Source of the DNA: Psychromicrobium silvestre
GTDB lineage: Bacteria > Actinomycetota > Actinomycetes > Actinomycetales > Micrococcaceae
NCBI RefSeq assembly: GCF_013408295.1
Contig: NZ_JACBYQ010000001.1
Location: 992,001 to 1,056,000 of the forward strand
Length of the DNA: 64,000 nt
Reading direction: 5' to 3'
Under the pieces are notes generated by a model. It worked only from the letters and a program-made list of their open reading frames with translations, was not told where the DNA came from and made no database searches. How positions within the stretch are numbered: position 1 is the stretch's first letter; every line of letters begins with the position of its first letter. The translations under genes were made by a program, and so were the position numbers. Positions 1 through 8,079 of this stretch are shown here, in pieces.

Positions 1-518
1 AGCAGCCTGAGCAGCGTGGTGTTTTCCCGAAGCTCCAAGTGCCCGATAGTGGCGACCGAGCGAACGAGCTCGACCAACGCCTCGATAATTCCGGCTCCGG
101 TGCTGTCCCCACCGCTGTGCAGGATGCGGGGAAAACTGTGTGCCGCTTCTAGGCCAAGGGCCCAATACCCGTCCGCCGTGACATCGAAACTGACACCGCG
201 GCTGGTCAGCGCGTTGACTACCTCGTAGGCGGCCGAACACATCTGCTGCACGGCCAAACGGTTATTGAGCATCGCTCCGGCGATCAGGGTGTCCTGGACA
301 TGGGCCGGTACAGAATCTCCAGCGCTACGTCGAGCGCGCTTTGATTGTTCCGGCAGCACCGCGGCAATGCCGCCCTGGGCATAACGGGAATTACTCTCCC
401 CCAACTCGGCTTTGCTCACCAGGGTTACTTCAACGGCTTTCGATTCGGCGAGCTGTAGGGCAGCGGTTAGCCCAGCCAAGCCGCTGCCGATCACCAAGAC
501 CCGCCTCGGCGTTCTCAT
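1..518 (-). CDS. nadB: L-aspartate oxidase, N-terminal part (runs off the left edge)
   Basis: FAD enzyme that oxidises L-aspartate to iminoaspartate, which NadA then condenses into quinolinate in de novo NAD synthesis. About 172 N-terminal residues are visible. They open with a dinucleotide-binding stretch VLVIGSGLAGLTAA and contain SRYAQGGIAAV, the family's FAD-contact motif. The start ATG at 518 overlaps the nadA stop as ATGA, so the two genes are translationally coupled. The C-terminal half lies outside the window. Family assignment is firm from motifs and from the nadA neighbour. Confidence 0.95.
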   Translation of the reverse strand, partial: MRTPRRVLVIGSGLAGLTAALQLAESKAVEVTLVSKAELGESNSRYAQGGIAAVLPEQSKRARRSAGDSVPAHVQDTLIAGAMLNNRLAVQQMCSAAYEVVNALTSRGVSFDVTADGYWALGLEAAHSFPRILHSGGDSTGAGIIEALVELVRSVATIGHLELRENTTLLRL

Positions 519-1807
519 GGGCGGGCCGCAAGCATCCGTTCAAGGGCCACCCGTGCGGGAACCGCGGTGCTCTCCGGCACAGAGATCTGATTCTGCACGG
601 TTCCTTCGACCAGAGATTCCAGCACCCAGGCCAGGTATCCCGGATGGATTCGATACATCGTGGAGCAGGGGCAAATGACCGGGTCTAGGCAGAAGATCGT
701 GTGCTGCGGATACTCCGCGGCGAGTCGATTGACCAGGTTAATCTCGGTGCCAATGGCAAAGGTGCTACCCGCAGGGGCCGCTTGAATCGCCTTCACAATG
801 TAATCGGTGGAGCCAGACTCGTCCGCGGCGTCGACCACCGGCATCGGGCACTCCGGATGGACGATCACCCGGACACCCTGATGGTTAAGCCGAGCTTGTT
901 CGATCTGCGCCACCGTGAATCGACGGTGCACTGAGCAGAAGCCGTGCCACAGAATTACGCGAGCGTCCTGGAGAGTCTTTTCATCGGTGCCGCCCCAGGG
1001 CTTACGGGGCGACCACATCGGCATCTGCTCCAGCGGCACCCCCATCGCCTTCGCGGTGTTGCGACCCAAGTGCTGATCGGGGAAGAAGAGCACCCGACGC
1101 CCTCTTTGGAAGGCCCATTGCAGCACGGTCTTGGCGTTCGATGAGGTGCAAACGATGCCACCATGCTCACCACAGAAACCCTTGAGCGCGGCAGAGGAAT
1201 TCATATAGGTCACCGGAATCACCGGAACCTTGCCTTCCGCATCTGTAGCTGTCAGATCGCCGTAGACCTCCTCCAATTGCGCCCAGCAAGCTTCAACCGA
1301 TTCGATATCGGCCATATCGGCCATCGAGCAGCCGGCCGCCAGATTCGGCAGAATTACGGCTTGTTCGGGGGTGGAAAGCATATCTGCAGTCTCAGCCATG
1401 AAATGGACCCCGCAGAAGACGATGGCCTCGGCATCCTGCTTTGCCTTGGCCGCATTAGCGAGTTGGAAGGAGTCACCAACAAAGTCGGCGTATTTGATCA
1501 CCTCATCGCGTTGGTAGAAATGTCCGAGGATCACCACTTTGTCCCCGAGAGTAGCTTTAGCTGCCATGATTCGTGCGTCCAGTTCCGCGTCCGAGGCGTC
1601 CTTGTACTCTGGCGGGATCTGGCCTTGCACCGGGGTGGTTGCAGGTGCCACGTCCTCCAACGACGCACCCGGACCATAGCTGGGAACTCCTTGAAGCGCG
1701 GCATCTAAGTCAAATTCCCACGGCCCTTGGGCCAGATCGGTGCCACAGGTAGACGTGGATGAGTCGCCTCGGACGGAGAGCTGGATGGCGGTATTGACTG
1801 AACTCAC
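515..1807 (-). CDS. nadA: Quinolinate synthase A
   Basis: Iron-sulfur enzyme that joins iminoaspartate and dihydroxyacetone phosphate to make quinolinate. The 430-residue product has the long actinobacterial N-terminal extension (about 75 residues before DAELDARI). It shows the motifs LGHFYQRDEVI, FCGVHFMAETADML near residue 130, HPECPMPVV, and the C-terminal CPCSTMYRIHP, which include the expected cluster cysteines. The start is GTG at 1807, preceded by a purine-rich AAGGGGAT ribosome site. It lies 51 bp downstream of nrtR and overlaps nadB by ATGA, so nrtR-nadA-nadB reads as one operon. Confidence 0.96.
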   Translation of the reverse strand: MSSVNTAIQLSVRGDSSTSTCGTDLAQGPWEFDLDAALQGVPSYGPGASLEDVAPATTPVQGQIPPEYKDASDAELDARIMAAKATLGDKVVILGHFYQRDEVIKYADFVGDSFQLANAAKAKQDAEAIVFCGVHFMAETADMLSTPEQAVILPNLAAGCSMADMADIESVEACWAQLEEVYGDLTATDAEGKVPVIPVTYMNSSAALKGFCGEHGGIVCTSSNAKTVLQWAFQRGRRVLFFPDQHLGRNTAKAMGVPLEQMPMWSPRKPWGGTDEKTLQDARVILWHGFCSVHRRFTVAQIEQARLNHQGVRVIVHPECPMPVVDAADESGSTDYIVKAIQAAPAGSTFAIGTEINLVNRLAAEYPQHTIFCLDPVICPCSTMYRIHPGYLAWVLESLVEGTVQNQISVPESTAVPARVALERMLAARP

Positions 1808-1858
1808 GGTATCCCCTTGAGATAGTGCGACTAGTGAGATGTTGCGTCTGGGTTGGTG

Positions 1859-2611
1859 CTAATTGAAGGTCTCGGTGTTCCCGGTGTATCGGTAAAGTCG
1901 GGGCGGACGGTGCTTTCCGCCTTGCAGGTACTCATCGGTTTCTTCGATGTCCACCGTCGCCTTGAGTTGACGACGGAAGTTCGCTGGATCGAGCTGCCTA
2001 TTGAGCACTGCCTCATAGACTTCGCGGACCTGTGCCAGGGTGAAACGCTCACCGAGAAAGTGATAGGCAAGCGAGCCGTATTCGAGTTTGTTGCGCAAGC
2101 GCCAGAGGGCGTATTCGACGATCTCGTTGTGATCGAAGGCCAGTTCTTCTAGGCAGTCGGCACGGACCCAGCGCACATTATCCGATTCGGTAGCCAGCGC
2201 CGCCTCCGGGGGTTGCACGAGCGCCCAGTAAACGATGGAGACCACGCGCTGGGTGTTTTTCTGTGCCGAACGCTGTAAGCCGCCAAAGGCGTAGAGCTGC
2301 TCTAGGAACCTGGGTTTAAGCCCGGTGGTTTCTTGTAGATTCCGCCCAGCAGCATCTTGCAAGGACTCCTGATGACTCAGCGGCCCGCCTGGCAGAGCCC
2401 ATTGATCCTTGAAGGGCTCACGGATCCGGCGCACCAACGGCAGCCAGAGCGCCAAGCGGTCGGTGCCTTCGATGGGGCGGAGAGCGAAGATGACCGTGGA
2501 GATGGCCAAGGACGGCGGCGCAGCGGAGCGCTCGGCAACATTCGCACCTCGAGGGTAGCTTGTTGCCGCCTGCAGTGCTGGCTGTGCATTGATAACAGAC
2601 TCCAACGTCAT
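1859..2611 (-). CDS. nrtR: Nudix-related NAD biosynthesis regulator NrtR
   Basis: The 250-residue protein has an N-terminal Nudix-like domain (residues about 35-165, with WALPGGPLSHQESLQDAAGRNL in place of a canonical Nudix box). A C-terminal winged-helix-like region follows (FTLAQVREVYEAVLNRQLDPANFRRQL), which is the NrtR architecture. NrtR proteins are repressors that sense ADP-ribose and control NAD genes. Here it is the first gene of the nad operon. A perfect 31-bp palindrome overlaps its start codon, so autoregulation together with nadA and nadB is likely. The Nudix box is degenerate, fitting a sensor rather than a hydrolase. Confidence 0.92.
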   Translation of the reverse strand: MTLESVINAQPALQAATSYPRGANVAERSAAPPSLAISTVIFALRPIEGTDRLALWLPLVRRIREPFKDQWALPGGPLSHQESLQDAAGRNLQETTGLKPRFLEQLYAFGGLQRSAQKNTQRVVSIVYWALVQPPEAALATESDNVRWVRADCLEELAFDHNEIVEYALWRLRNKLEYGSLAYHFLGERFTLAQVREVYEAVLNRQLDPANFRRQLKATVDIEETDEYLQGGKHRPPRLYRYTGNTETFN

Positions 2612-2640
2612 TAGTTATAGTCAAATTGACTATAACTAAT
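2610..2640. promoter_or_regulatory. Perfect palindrome at the nrtR start, probable NrtR operator
   Basis: The left arm ATTAGTTATAGTCAA (2610-2624) and right arm TTGACTATAACTAAT (2626-2640) are perfect inverted repeats around one central A. The palindrome begins on the nrtR start codon (2609-2611) and extends upstream. It is strikingly AT-rich for this GC-rich region. Its position means a bound dimer would cover the nrtR translation start and promoter region and so control the whole nrtR-nadA-nadB operon. The binding protein is inferred from position. Confidence 0.8.
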
Positions 2641-2704
2641 GGTAGACCTTTCCTCGACGGACTCAAAATCGATGACTCCGCGAAGAGCACAGCCACTAAG
2701 CGCT

Positions 2705-2778
2705 CGGGATAGTCCACGAGCATCGCGATAGCTCACTGTCGCAACACTGGGCTATCGCCAAGTCAGAGGGCTATCCCG
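2705..2778. repeat. Nested inverted repeats between nrtR and the Lrp-type gene
   Basis: The outer pair is CGGGATAG (2705-2712) and CTATCCCG (2771-2778). The inner pair is GCGATAGC (2725-2732) and GCTATCGC (2751-2758). A further related AGCTATTCC follows. All carry a GATAG core. The structure lies just after the 3' end of the Lrp-type gene on the minus strand and before nrtR, so it may end the Lrp transcript, but there is no clear T-tract. It could also be a binding array for a regulator. Confidence 0.45.
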
Positions 2779-2792
2779 AAAGCTATTCCAAA

Positions 2793-3257
2793 CTACTTTG
2801 CGGCCGCCTCAAAGAGCGGAAGCGTCCGAGCCTCGAAATGAGTATTGAGCGCCAACACGGTCGAGGAACGCACCACCACCTCGGTAACGGCCATCGCATC
2901 GAGCACTCGTTGCAGATCCGAATTGGATCGCGCGGCAACCTTGACTAGCAAATCACTTTCCCCGGACACCGTATGCACCTCGATGATCTCCGGGATGTCC
3001 ACCAGCGCATCCACCACCCGGTCGTGCCCATGGGGCTGCTCGATGGTCAAAAAACAGAAGGCCAGCACCGGATAGCCAAAGCTTCCGGGATCAAGGCTTG
3101 GAGCCCAGGACCGGATGGCACCAGAAGCCTGAAGCTTTTCCAGCCGGGAGGAGACGGTGGCTCTTGCTATCCCGAGCTGCCGGGAAGCTTCCAGGACCGA
3201 AATGCGAGGTTCCAAGGTGTAGAGTCTGACAATTCTGGCATCCAAAGCATCAATCAC
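2793..3257 (-). CDS. Lrp/AsnC family transcriptional regulator
   Basis: About 154 residues. An N-terminal helix-turn-helix (ISVLEASRQLGIARATVSSRLEKLQ) is followed by the alpha/beta ligand-binding RAM domain (ESDLLVKVAARSNSDLQRVLD). The GTG at 3257 is chosen because AGGAG stands 9 nt upstream and the protein then starts at the usual IDALDARI. The open frame continues upstream, but that stretch encodes an unrelated hydrophobic sequence. It is divergent from the amino-acid permease at 3353, and Lrp proteins commonly regulate a divergent amino-acid transporter or catabolic gene, so it probably controls the permease and perhaps the dehydrogenase operon beyond. Confidence 0.9.
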   Translation of the reverse strand: MIDALDARIVRLYTLEPRISVLEASRQLGIARATVSSRLEKLQASGAIRSWAPSLDPGSFGYPVLAFCFLTIEQPHGHDRVVDALVDIPEIIEVHTVSGESDLLVKVAARSNSDLQRVLDAMAVTEVVVRSSTVLALNTHFEARTLPLFEAAAK

Positions 3258-3352
3258 TGGGCAAGTCTCCTGTGCACTAAGTAAATACCTTGACAATATG
3301 GTAGAGGTCACAACGACAAAGGTCAGCAGAATCACCGAAAGCAAGGCATTCA

Positions 3353-4753
3353 ATGACGAACGCGAGTACGGAAAAACCCGCAACCCTCAGCCGAGGTCTC
3401 AAATCACGCCAATTGATCATGATGGCGCTTGGCTCCTCCATCGGCACCGGCCTGTTCATCGGCTCCGGTAAGGCTATCGGCGTTGCCGGGCCAGCGGTAC
3501 TGATCTCCTTCTTAATCGCGGGCGCCATCCTGATCCTGGTAATGCGGATGCTCGGCGAGATGGCTGCCGCGCATCCGAATAGTGGCGCCTTCTCCTACTA
3601 CGCGGAGAAAGCCATGGGACGGGTGGCCGGCGCTACCGTGGGCTGGCTCTGGTGGGTGCAGATCGTCGTCGTTGTTGCCGCCGAAGCCACCGGAGCTGCG
3701 GCCATTCTGGGTGGCTTGTGGAGTTTCCTCCCGCAGTGGCTGCTCACCCTGGCCTTCATGGTGCTCTTTACCGTGATCAACCTGCTTGGCGTCGGAAAAT
3801 TCGGGCAATTGGAGTTCTGGTTCGCTATTCTCAAGGTCGCTGTTATCGTGATCTTCCTGGTGGTCGGTGTGCTGCTCATTACCGGGCTGATTCCGAGCGA
3901 TTCCGGTCCTGGATTCGCTAATCTCTTCAGCCACGGCGGCTTCCTGCCCACCGGTTGGGCGGGAATGGCCGCGGGCCTGCTGATCGTCATCTTCGCCTTC
4001 GGTGGCACCGAGTTGGTAACCATCGCTGCAGCCGAAACGGAAAATGCCGAGCATAACGTTGGCCGAGCCATCCGCTCCGTGGTCTGGCGGATTCTGGTCT
4101 TTTACATCGGTTCGGTGCTTGTTATGGTCACCGTACTCCCTTGGGATTCCCCGGCCACGGCCAACCCCTTTGCCTCAGTGCTGGCAGCGGCGCATCTCCC
4201 CTACGCAGAGGAAGTGACCACCCTGGTGATCGCGGTAGCGGTGCTCTCCGCACTCAATGCGAATTTGTACGGCTCCTCACGAATGATCTTCTCGCTCAGC
4301 GAGCGCGGAATGGCTCCGAAGTTCCTCAGCAAGGTCACCGAACGCAAGGTTCCGCTGGCTGCCGTGCTTGCCTCAGTGCTCTTCGGCTTCGTCACGGTAA
4401 TCCTTAACTTCATCGACCCGGAGCATATTTTGAGCATTCTGTTGCAATTGGTGGGATCCACGGCGCTGATGATGTGGATCTCCACGGTTGTTTCCCAGCT
4501 CATCTTGCGTCGACGTGCCGATGCCGCCGGAGAAAAACTTGCCGTGCCGATGTGGGGCTTTCCCTATCTGTCCTGGCTAGCCATGCTGCTAATTGCGGGG
4601 ATACTGCTACTGGGCTTCCTGGATTCCGCGGTACGAATCCAGGTACTCGGTACTTTCGCGCTCACCGCCTTGATCGCGCTGCTCAATTGGATCGGCTTAC
4701 GCAGATCACGGACCACAGCAGAGCCGGAAACATTAAGCAATCTGCCTAGCTAA
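3353..4753 (+). CDS. Amino-acid permease (APC superfamily, AAT/GABA-permease type)
   Basis: The 466-residue membrane protein has about 12 hydrophobic segments. The family hallmark IMMALGSSIGTGLFIGSG is at residues 22-39, followed by MRMLGEMAAAHPNSGAFSYYAEKAMG. These match the amino-acid transporter branch that includes GABA and aromatic amino-acid permeases. It imports an amino acid with protons, but the substrate cannot be read from the sequence. It is divergent from the Lrp-type regulator and ends in a hairpin. The 2-oxoacid dehydrogenase operon follows, so a branched-chain or similar amino acid feeding that complex is a reasonable guess. Confidence 0.9.
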   Translation: MTNASTEKPATLSRGLKSRQLIMMALGSSIGTGLFIGSGKAIGVAGPAVLISFLIAGAILILVMRMLGEMAAAHPNSGAFSYYAEKAMGRVAGATVGWLWWVQIVVVVAAEATGAAAILGGLWSFLPQWLLTLAFMVLFTVINLLGVGKFGQLEFWFAILKVAVIVIFLVVGVLLITGLIPSDSGPGFANLFSHGGFLPTGWAGMAAGLLIVIFAFGGTELVTIAAAETENAEHNVGRAIRSVVWRILVFYIGSVLVMVTVLPWDSPATANPFASVLAAAHLPYAEEVTTLVIAVAVLSALNANLYGSSRMIFSLSERGMAPKFLSKVTERKVPLAAVLASVLFGFVTVILNFIDPEHILSILLQLVGSTALMMWISTVVSQLILRRRADAAGEKLAVPMWGFPYLSWLAMLLIAGILLLGFLDSAVRIQVLGTFALTALIALLNWIGLRRSRTTAEPETLSNLPS

Positions 4754-4777
4754 TGAGCAAACAGCTAGGCAAATTTT
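4743..4777 (+). terminator. Intrinsic terminator after the permease
   Basis: Stem TGCCTAGCT (4743-4751) pairs with AGCTAGGCA (4763-4771) across an 11-nt loop, followed by AATTTT. The stem begins inside the last permease codons. It separates the permease from the E1-alpha gene at 4841. Confidence 0.65.
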
Positions 4778-4840
4778 GCCAAACTGTCGAACTTTCCTTG
4801 CCTTGTTGCAGCCAGTAGAAGCAGTGAATAAGCTCACACC

Positions 4841-5923
4841 ATGACGACCCCAGCGCGCAGTGAGCGACGCACCACAGCGTCCACTCTCCCGGTTGCCGAG
4901 GCGGTGCTCAGTGCCGAGCAACAACGCGAACTCTATTGTTTGCTCGAAGCGGTACGGCACCTAGATGCATCCGCCATCGGCTGGCAGCGGCAAGGCATCG
5001 TGCCCGCCTATGCCCCGGAACGCGGTCAGGAGGCAGCCCAGGTAGGCAGCACCTTCGCCCTGGACCGAAAGCGAGACTTCATTTTCCCCACCTACCGGGA
5101 ACTCGGCGTCGCCCGAGCCTGGGGTGTGGACATGGTGGCTTACATGTCTACCCACAAGGCCAGTTGGCACGGCGGTCTTTATGACCCGATGGCCAGCCGT
5201 TTCGCTCCTATCCAGGCGGTGGTTGCAGGATCGGTGCTACACGCGGTGGGCTGGGCACACGGACAGACTCTCAATGGCGGCGATGGGGAAGATGACCGTC
5301 CGGACTACGGGGTGGCGATCAGCTACTTTGGCGACGGCGCATCCTCCCAAGGCGATGTACACGAGGCAATGAACTTCGCCAGTGTCTTCAAGGCGCCGGT
5401 GATCTTCTTTGTGCAGAACAATGGCTGGGCCATTTCGGTGCCCACCGAACGGCAGGTTGCCGGTGGTTCGGTGGCCGCTCGGGCAGCAGGTTATGGGATG
5501 CCCGCCATCCAGGTGGACGGCAACGACGTGGAAGCTGTCTATGCGGCAACCAAAGCTGCCCGCGAGCATGCGGCCTCCGGGCGTGGACCGGTGCTGATCG
5601 AAGCGATGACCTATCGTCGCGGACCCCATTCCACCAGCGACGATCCCGGTCGCTATCGCAGCCTGGAAGAAGAACGGCAGGAGGGCGGCTTGGACCCGGT
5701 GGAGCGCTATGCCGAACGGCTCCGCCAATCCGGTGTAGCCGATGAGGCTTTCTTTACCTCGGCTCTTGCCCAAGCCAAAGCCGAGGAAGAACAGATCCGA
5801 GCCGGCGTGATCGCACTGGAAGCCCGACCCGGCCGAGAGATGTTCGATTTTGTCTACCAGGAACCCACCGATGAGCTCCAACAACAGGCTGCGTCTTGGC
5901 GCGAGGAGAGCGAACATGCCTGA
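4841..5923 (+). CDS. 2-oxoacid dehydrogenase E1 component, alpha subunit
   Basis: Thiamine-diphosphate-dependent decarboxylase subunit of a pyruvate, branched-chain or acetoin dehydrogenase complex, 360 residues. The TPP/Mg motif runs from FGDGASSQGDVHEAMNFAS to VQNNGWAIS around residues 160-195, and the phosphorylation-loop-like YRRGPHSTSDDPGRYRS is near 260. ATG 4841 opens the operon. The end overlaps the beta-subunit start by 8 nt. The substrate is uncertain: sequence features resemble branched-chain enzymes, but the downstream E2 organisation resembles the acetoin system. Confidence 0.93.
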   Translation: MTTPARSERRTTASTLPVAEAVLSAEQQRELYCLLEAVRHLDASAIGWQRQGIVPAYAPERGQEAAQVGSTFALDRKRDFIFPTYRELGVARAWGVDMVAYMSTHKASWHGGLYDPMASRFAPIQAVVAGSVLHAVGWAHGQTLNGGDGEDDRPDYGVAISYFGDGASSQGDVHEAMNFASVFKAPVIFFVQNNGWAISVPTERQVAGGSVAARAAGYGMPAIQVDGNDVEAVYAATKAAREHAASGRGPVLIEAMTYRRGPHSTSDDPGRYRSLEEERQEGGLDPVERYAERLRQSGVADEAFFTSALAQAKAEEEQIRAGVIALEARPGREMFDFVYQEPTDELQQQAASWREESEHA

Positions 5924-6920
5924 GAACACCGTACCCACGCAAATCTCCATGCAAAAAGCTCTCAACCTGGCCCTGGGAGATGCTCTGCGTGCGGACCCCA
6001 AGGTCTTGATCCTCGGTGAGGATGTCGGCACCCTGGGTGGTGTTTTCCGGGTCACCGACGGCTTGCAAGCCGAGTTCGGAGCAGACCGGGTCTTTGACAC
6101 TCCCTTAGCCGAATCCGGCATCCTGGGACTGAGCGTTGGCCTGGCCTTAGCCGGTTACCATCCGATCCCCGAGGTGCAGTTCGACGGATTCGCCTATCCT
6201 GCGGTGAACCAAATCATCAGCCAGATCGGCCGGATGAACTATCGCAGTCGCGGCACCATGCCGATGCCCATCACGCTGCGAGTCCCCAGTTTCGGCGGCC
6301 TGCGCGCCCCCGAAATGCACACCGAGAGTCTGGAAGCCATGCTCGCCCATGTGCCAGGGCTCAAGGTGGTCTCCCCCGCAGACCCGCAACAGGCATACCA
6401 CTTGATGCGGCTGGCTGCCAGGATGCCGGACCCGGTGATGTTTATGGAACCCAAGCCTCGGTATTGGCAGAAGTCCGACGTCGATCTAGAGCAGGCGGGC
6501 GAGCTCACCGGAGCCAGGGTGGTCCGGGAGGGTAAACACGTCACCCTCATTGCCTACGGCGCTATGGTGGCTCGCTGCCTACAGGTCGCTGAGTTGGCTG
6601 CCGAGGATGGTATTCAGGTCGAGGTGGTGGATCTGCGTTGGCTCAAACCGCTGGATACCGCCACCGTGGCGAGTTCCGTGGCCAAGACGCGCCGCGCCGT
6701 CGTCGTCCATGAAGCCCCGCTGACCGCCGGTTTAGGAGGCGAAATAGCAGCCCGGATCAGCCAGGCTTGCTTTGATACTCTGAAGGCACCAGTTGAACGA
6801 GTTACCGGCTTCGACGTACCGTATCCCTCAGGGGACTTGGAAGACGAATACATTCCCAATGTGGATCGCATTCTGTTTGGCATCCAAAGGGTGCTGACCT
6901 ATAAAAGGCTTGGAGCTTAG
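5916..6920 (+). CDS. 2-oxoacid dehydrogenase E1 component, beta subunit
   Basis: 334-residue partner of E1 alpha, forming the heterotetrameric decarboxylase. The family motifs LGEDVGTLGGVFRVTDGL, DTPLAESGILGLSVGLA and EVQFDGFAYPAVNQI are present, with VVHEAPLTAGLGGEIAARI in the C-terminal transketolase-like domain. The start is set to ATG 5916, with GAGGAG just upstream and overlapping the alpha stop. The in-frame region before it is the alpha-subunit coding sequence in another frame. It is followed 2 nt later by the lipoyl-domain gene. Confidence 0.94.
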   Translation: MPENTVPTQISMQKALNLALGDALRADPKVLILGEDVGTLGGVFRVTDGLQAEFGADRVFDTPLAESGILGLSVGLALAGYHPIPEVQFDGFAYPAVNQIISQIGRMNYRSRGTMPMPITLRVPSFGGLRAPEMHTESLEAMLAHVPGLKVVSPADPQQAYHLMRLAARMPDPVMFMEPKPRYWQKSDVDLEQAGELTGARVVREGKHVTLIAYGAMVARCLQVAELAAEDGIQVEVVDLRWLKPLDTATVASSVAKTRRAVVVHEAPLTAGLGGEIAARISQACFDTLKAPVERVTGFDVPYPSGDLEDEYIPNVDRILFGIQRVLTYKRLGA

Positions 6921-6922
6921 AG

Positions 6923-7252
6923 ATGGCTGAGATTTCCTTTCCCCTCCCCGATCTGGGTGAGGGTTTGATCGAAGCGACCGTGCTGGAGTGGCTGGTCTCC
7001 GAGGGTGATCAGATTGAGCGGAACACCCCCATGGTGGAGGTGGAGACCAGTAAGTCCTCGGTGGAATTACCCTCCCCTCAGGCCGGGAAGGTGCTGCGGA
7101 TCTTTGGTTCGCCGGGGGACGTTATTAACGTCGGCGATCCGCTGATTATCTTTGAAGTCCCCGACGATACCGCCGGCATTGTCGGCACCGTGCCCAGCGA
7201 GGAAACCCCCAAGCGACGGGTCAAGCTCTCCCTCGACCTGGACGAGGACTGA
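6923..7252 (+). CDS. Free-standing lipoyl domain protein (detached E2 swinging arm)
   Basis: 109 residues, essentially one lipoyl domain (PLPDLGEGLIEATVLEW, then VEVETSKSSVELPSPQAGKV) plus a charged tail. Lys44 in the turn TSKSS is the expected lipoylation site. A normal E2 has more than 400 residues with a subunit-binding domain and a catalytic acyltransferase domain, and both are absent here. The stop overlaps the next start as TGATG, so it is coupled to the alpha/beta hydrolase. The short length is not caused by a visible frameshift, because the next ORF is a different fold and starts cleanly. Confidence 0.88.
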   Translation: MAEISFPLPDLGEGLIEATVLEWLVSEGDQIERNTPMVEVETSKSSVELPSPQAGKVLRIFGSPGDVINVGDPLIIFEVPDDTAGIVGTVPSEETPKRRVKLSLDLDED

Positions 7253-8049
7253 TGTCTCATTCGGTGGAGGGCCGCTCCTCCACCTTGACCGCCTATCACT
7301 ACGGACCCACCACCGGGCGTCCGGTGCTACTCATCCACGGCTTTGCCTCCTCCACCGAGCTCAACTGGGCGCAGGCCGGCTGGCTGACTGCCTTAGAAAC
7401 CGCCGGACGCCGAGTCATCGCGGTGGACCTGCCCGGTCACGGCGGCTCGGTGGCCCCCGAGGAACTCGACGAGTACACACCGAGTCGAATCCGAGCGGAA
7501 ATCCTGCAATTGCTCTCCGACTCCGGAGTGCGCCCGCTGAACGACTCCGACCCAACCTCGGGTGTGGACGTGATTGGTTACTCCCTGGGCGCGCGGTTGG
7601 CCTGGGAATTCGGTGCCTCGCAGGCCGCGTTGGTACACAAACTCGTGCTCGGCGGCCCGGCGGCCATTGACCCCTTGGCCAGCTTTGACCTCGAAGCCGC
7701 CGAACGTCTGGTGACCTCTGGCGAGGAAATCTCCGATGAATCGACGGCGGGGCTAATGCGGATGGCCATGTTGGTTCCGGAGAACGATATGTTTGCCCTG
7801 CTCAGCATGGTTCGGGCGATCAAAACCGAGCCCTTTGACCCGGCAGAATCGATTCCAAAGATGCCAGTGCTGCTGGTGGCAGGCGATCGAGATGAGCTGG
7901 CCTTCACGATGCCCCGGCTAGCCGAGATCATCGCGAGCCATGGCGGAAGCATTCCGGCGGAACAACTCCTGCTACCGGCCCGAAGCCATGCAAATGCGAT
8001 CACTTCGCGAGCCTTCAAAGCCGCCGCCATCGAGTTTCTGGGCCGCTAG
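7252..8049 (+). CDS. Alpha/beta hydrolase, candidate acyltransferase half of a split AcoC-like E2
   Basis: 265 residues with an alpha/beta-hydrolase fold: oxyanion-hole region VLLIHGFASS, nucleophile elbow VIGYSLGAR (Ser111), acid region VAGDRDELAF (Asp212/214) and RSHAN (His246). In Pseudomonas-type acetoin dehydrogenase, the E2 (AcoC) is a lipoyl domain fused to an alpha/beta-hydrolase domain. Here the same two pieces are encoded as separate, 1-nt-overlapping genes after E1 alpha and beta. An E2-type acyl-transfer role is therefore plausible. A simple esterase role is the alternative. No E3 gene is in this operon. Confidence 0.8.
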   Translation: MSHSVEGRSSTLTAYHYGPTTGRPVLLIHGFASSTELNWAQAGWLTALETAGRRVIAVDLPGHGGSVAPEELDEYTPSRIRAEILQLLSDSGVRPLNDSDPTSGVDVIGYSLGARLAWEFGASQAALVHKLVLGGPAAIDPLASFDLEAAERLVTSGEEISDESTAGLMRMAMLVPENDMFALLSMVRAIKTEPFDPAESIPKMPVLLVAGDRDELAFTMPRLAEIIASHGGSIPAEQLLLPARSHANAITSRAFKAAAIEFLGR

Positions 8050-8079
8050 CTTCGGGCTTGGCTGCCCGCGCCAAAATGG

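Noticed and set aside
5237-6121. Long minus-strand open frame across the E1 genes
   Set aside because: It is antisense to well-conserved E1 alpha and beta sequence, typical of GC-rich codon bias, with no recognisable motif.
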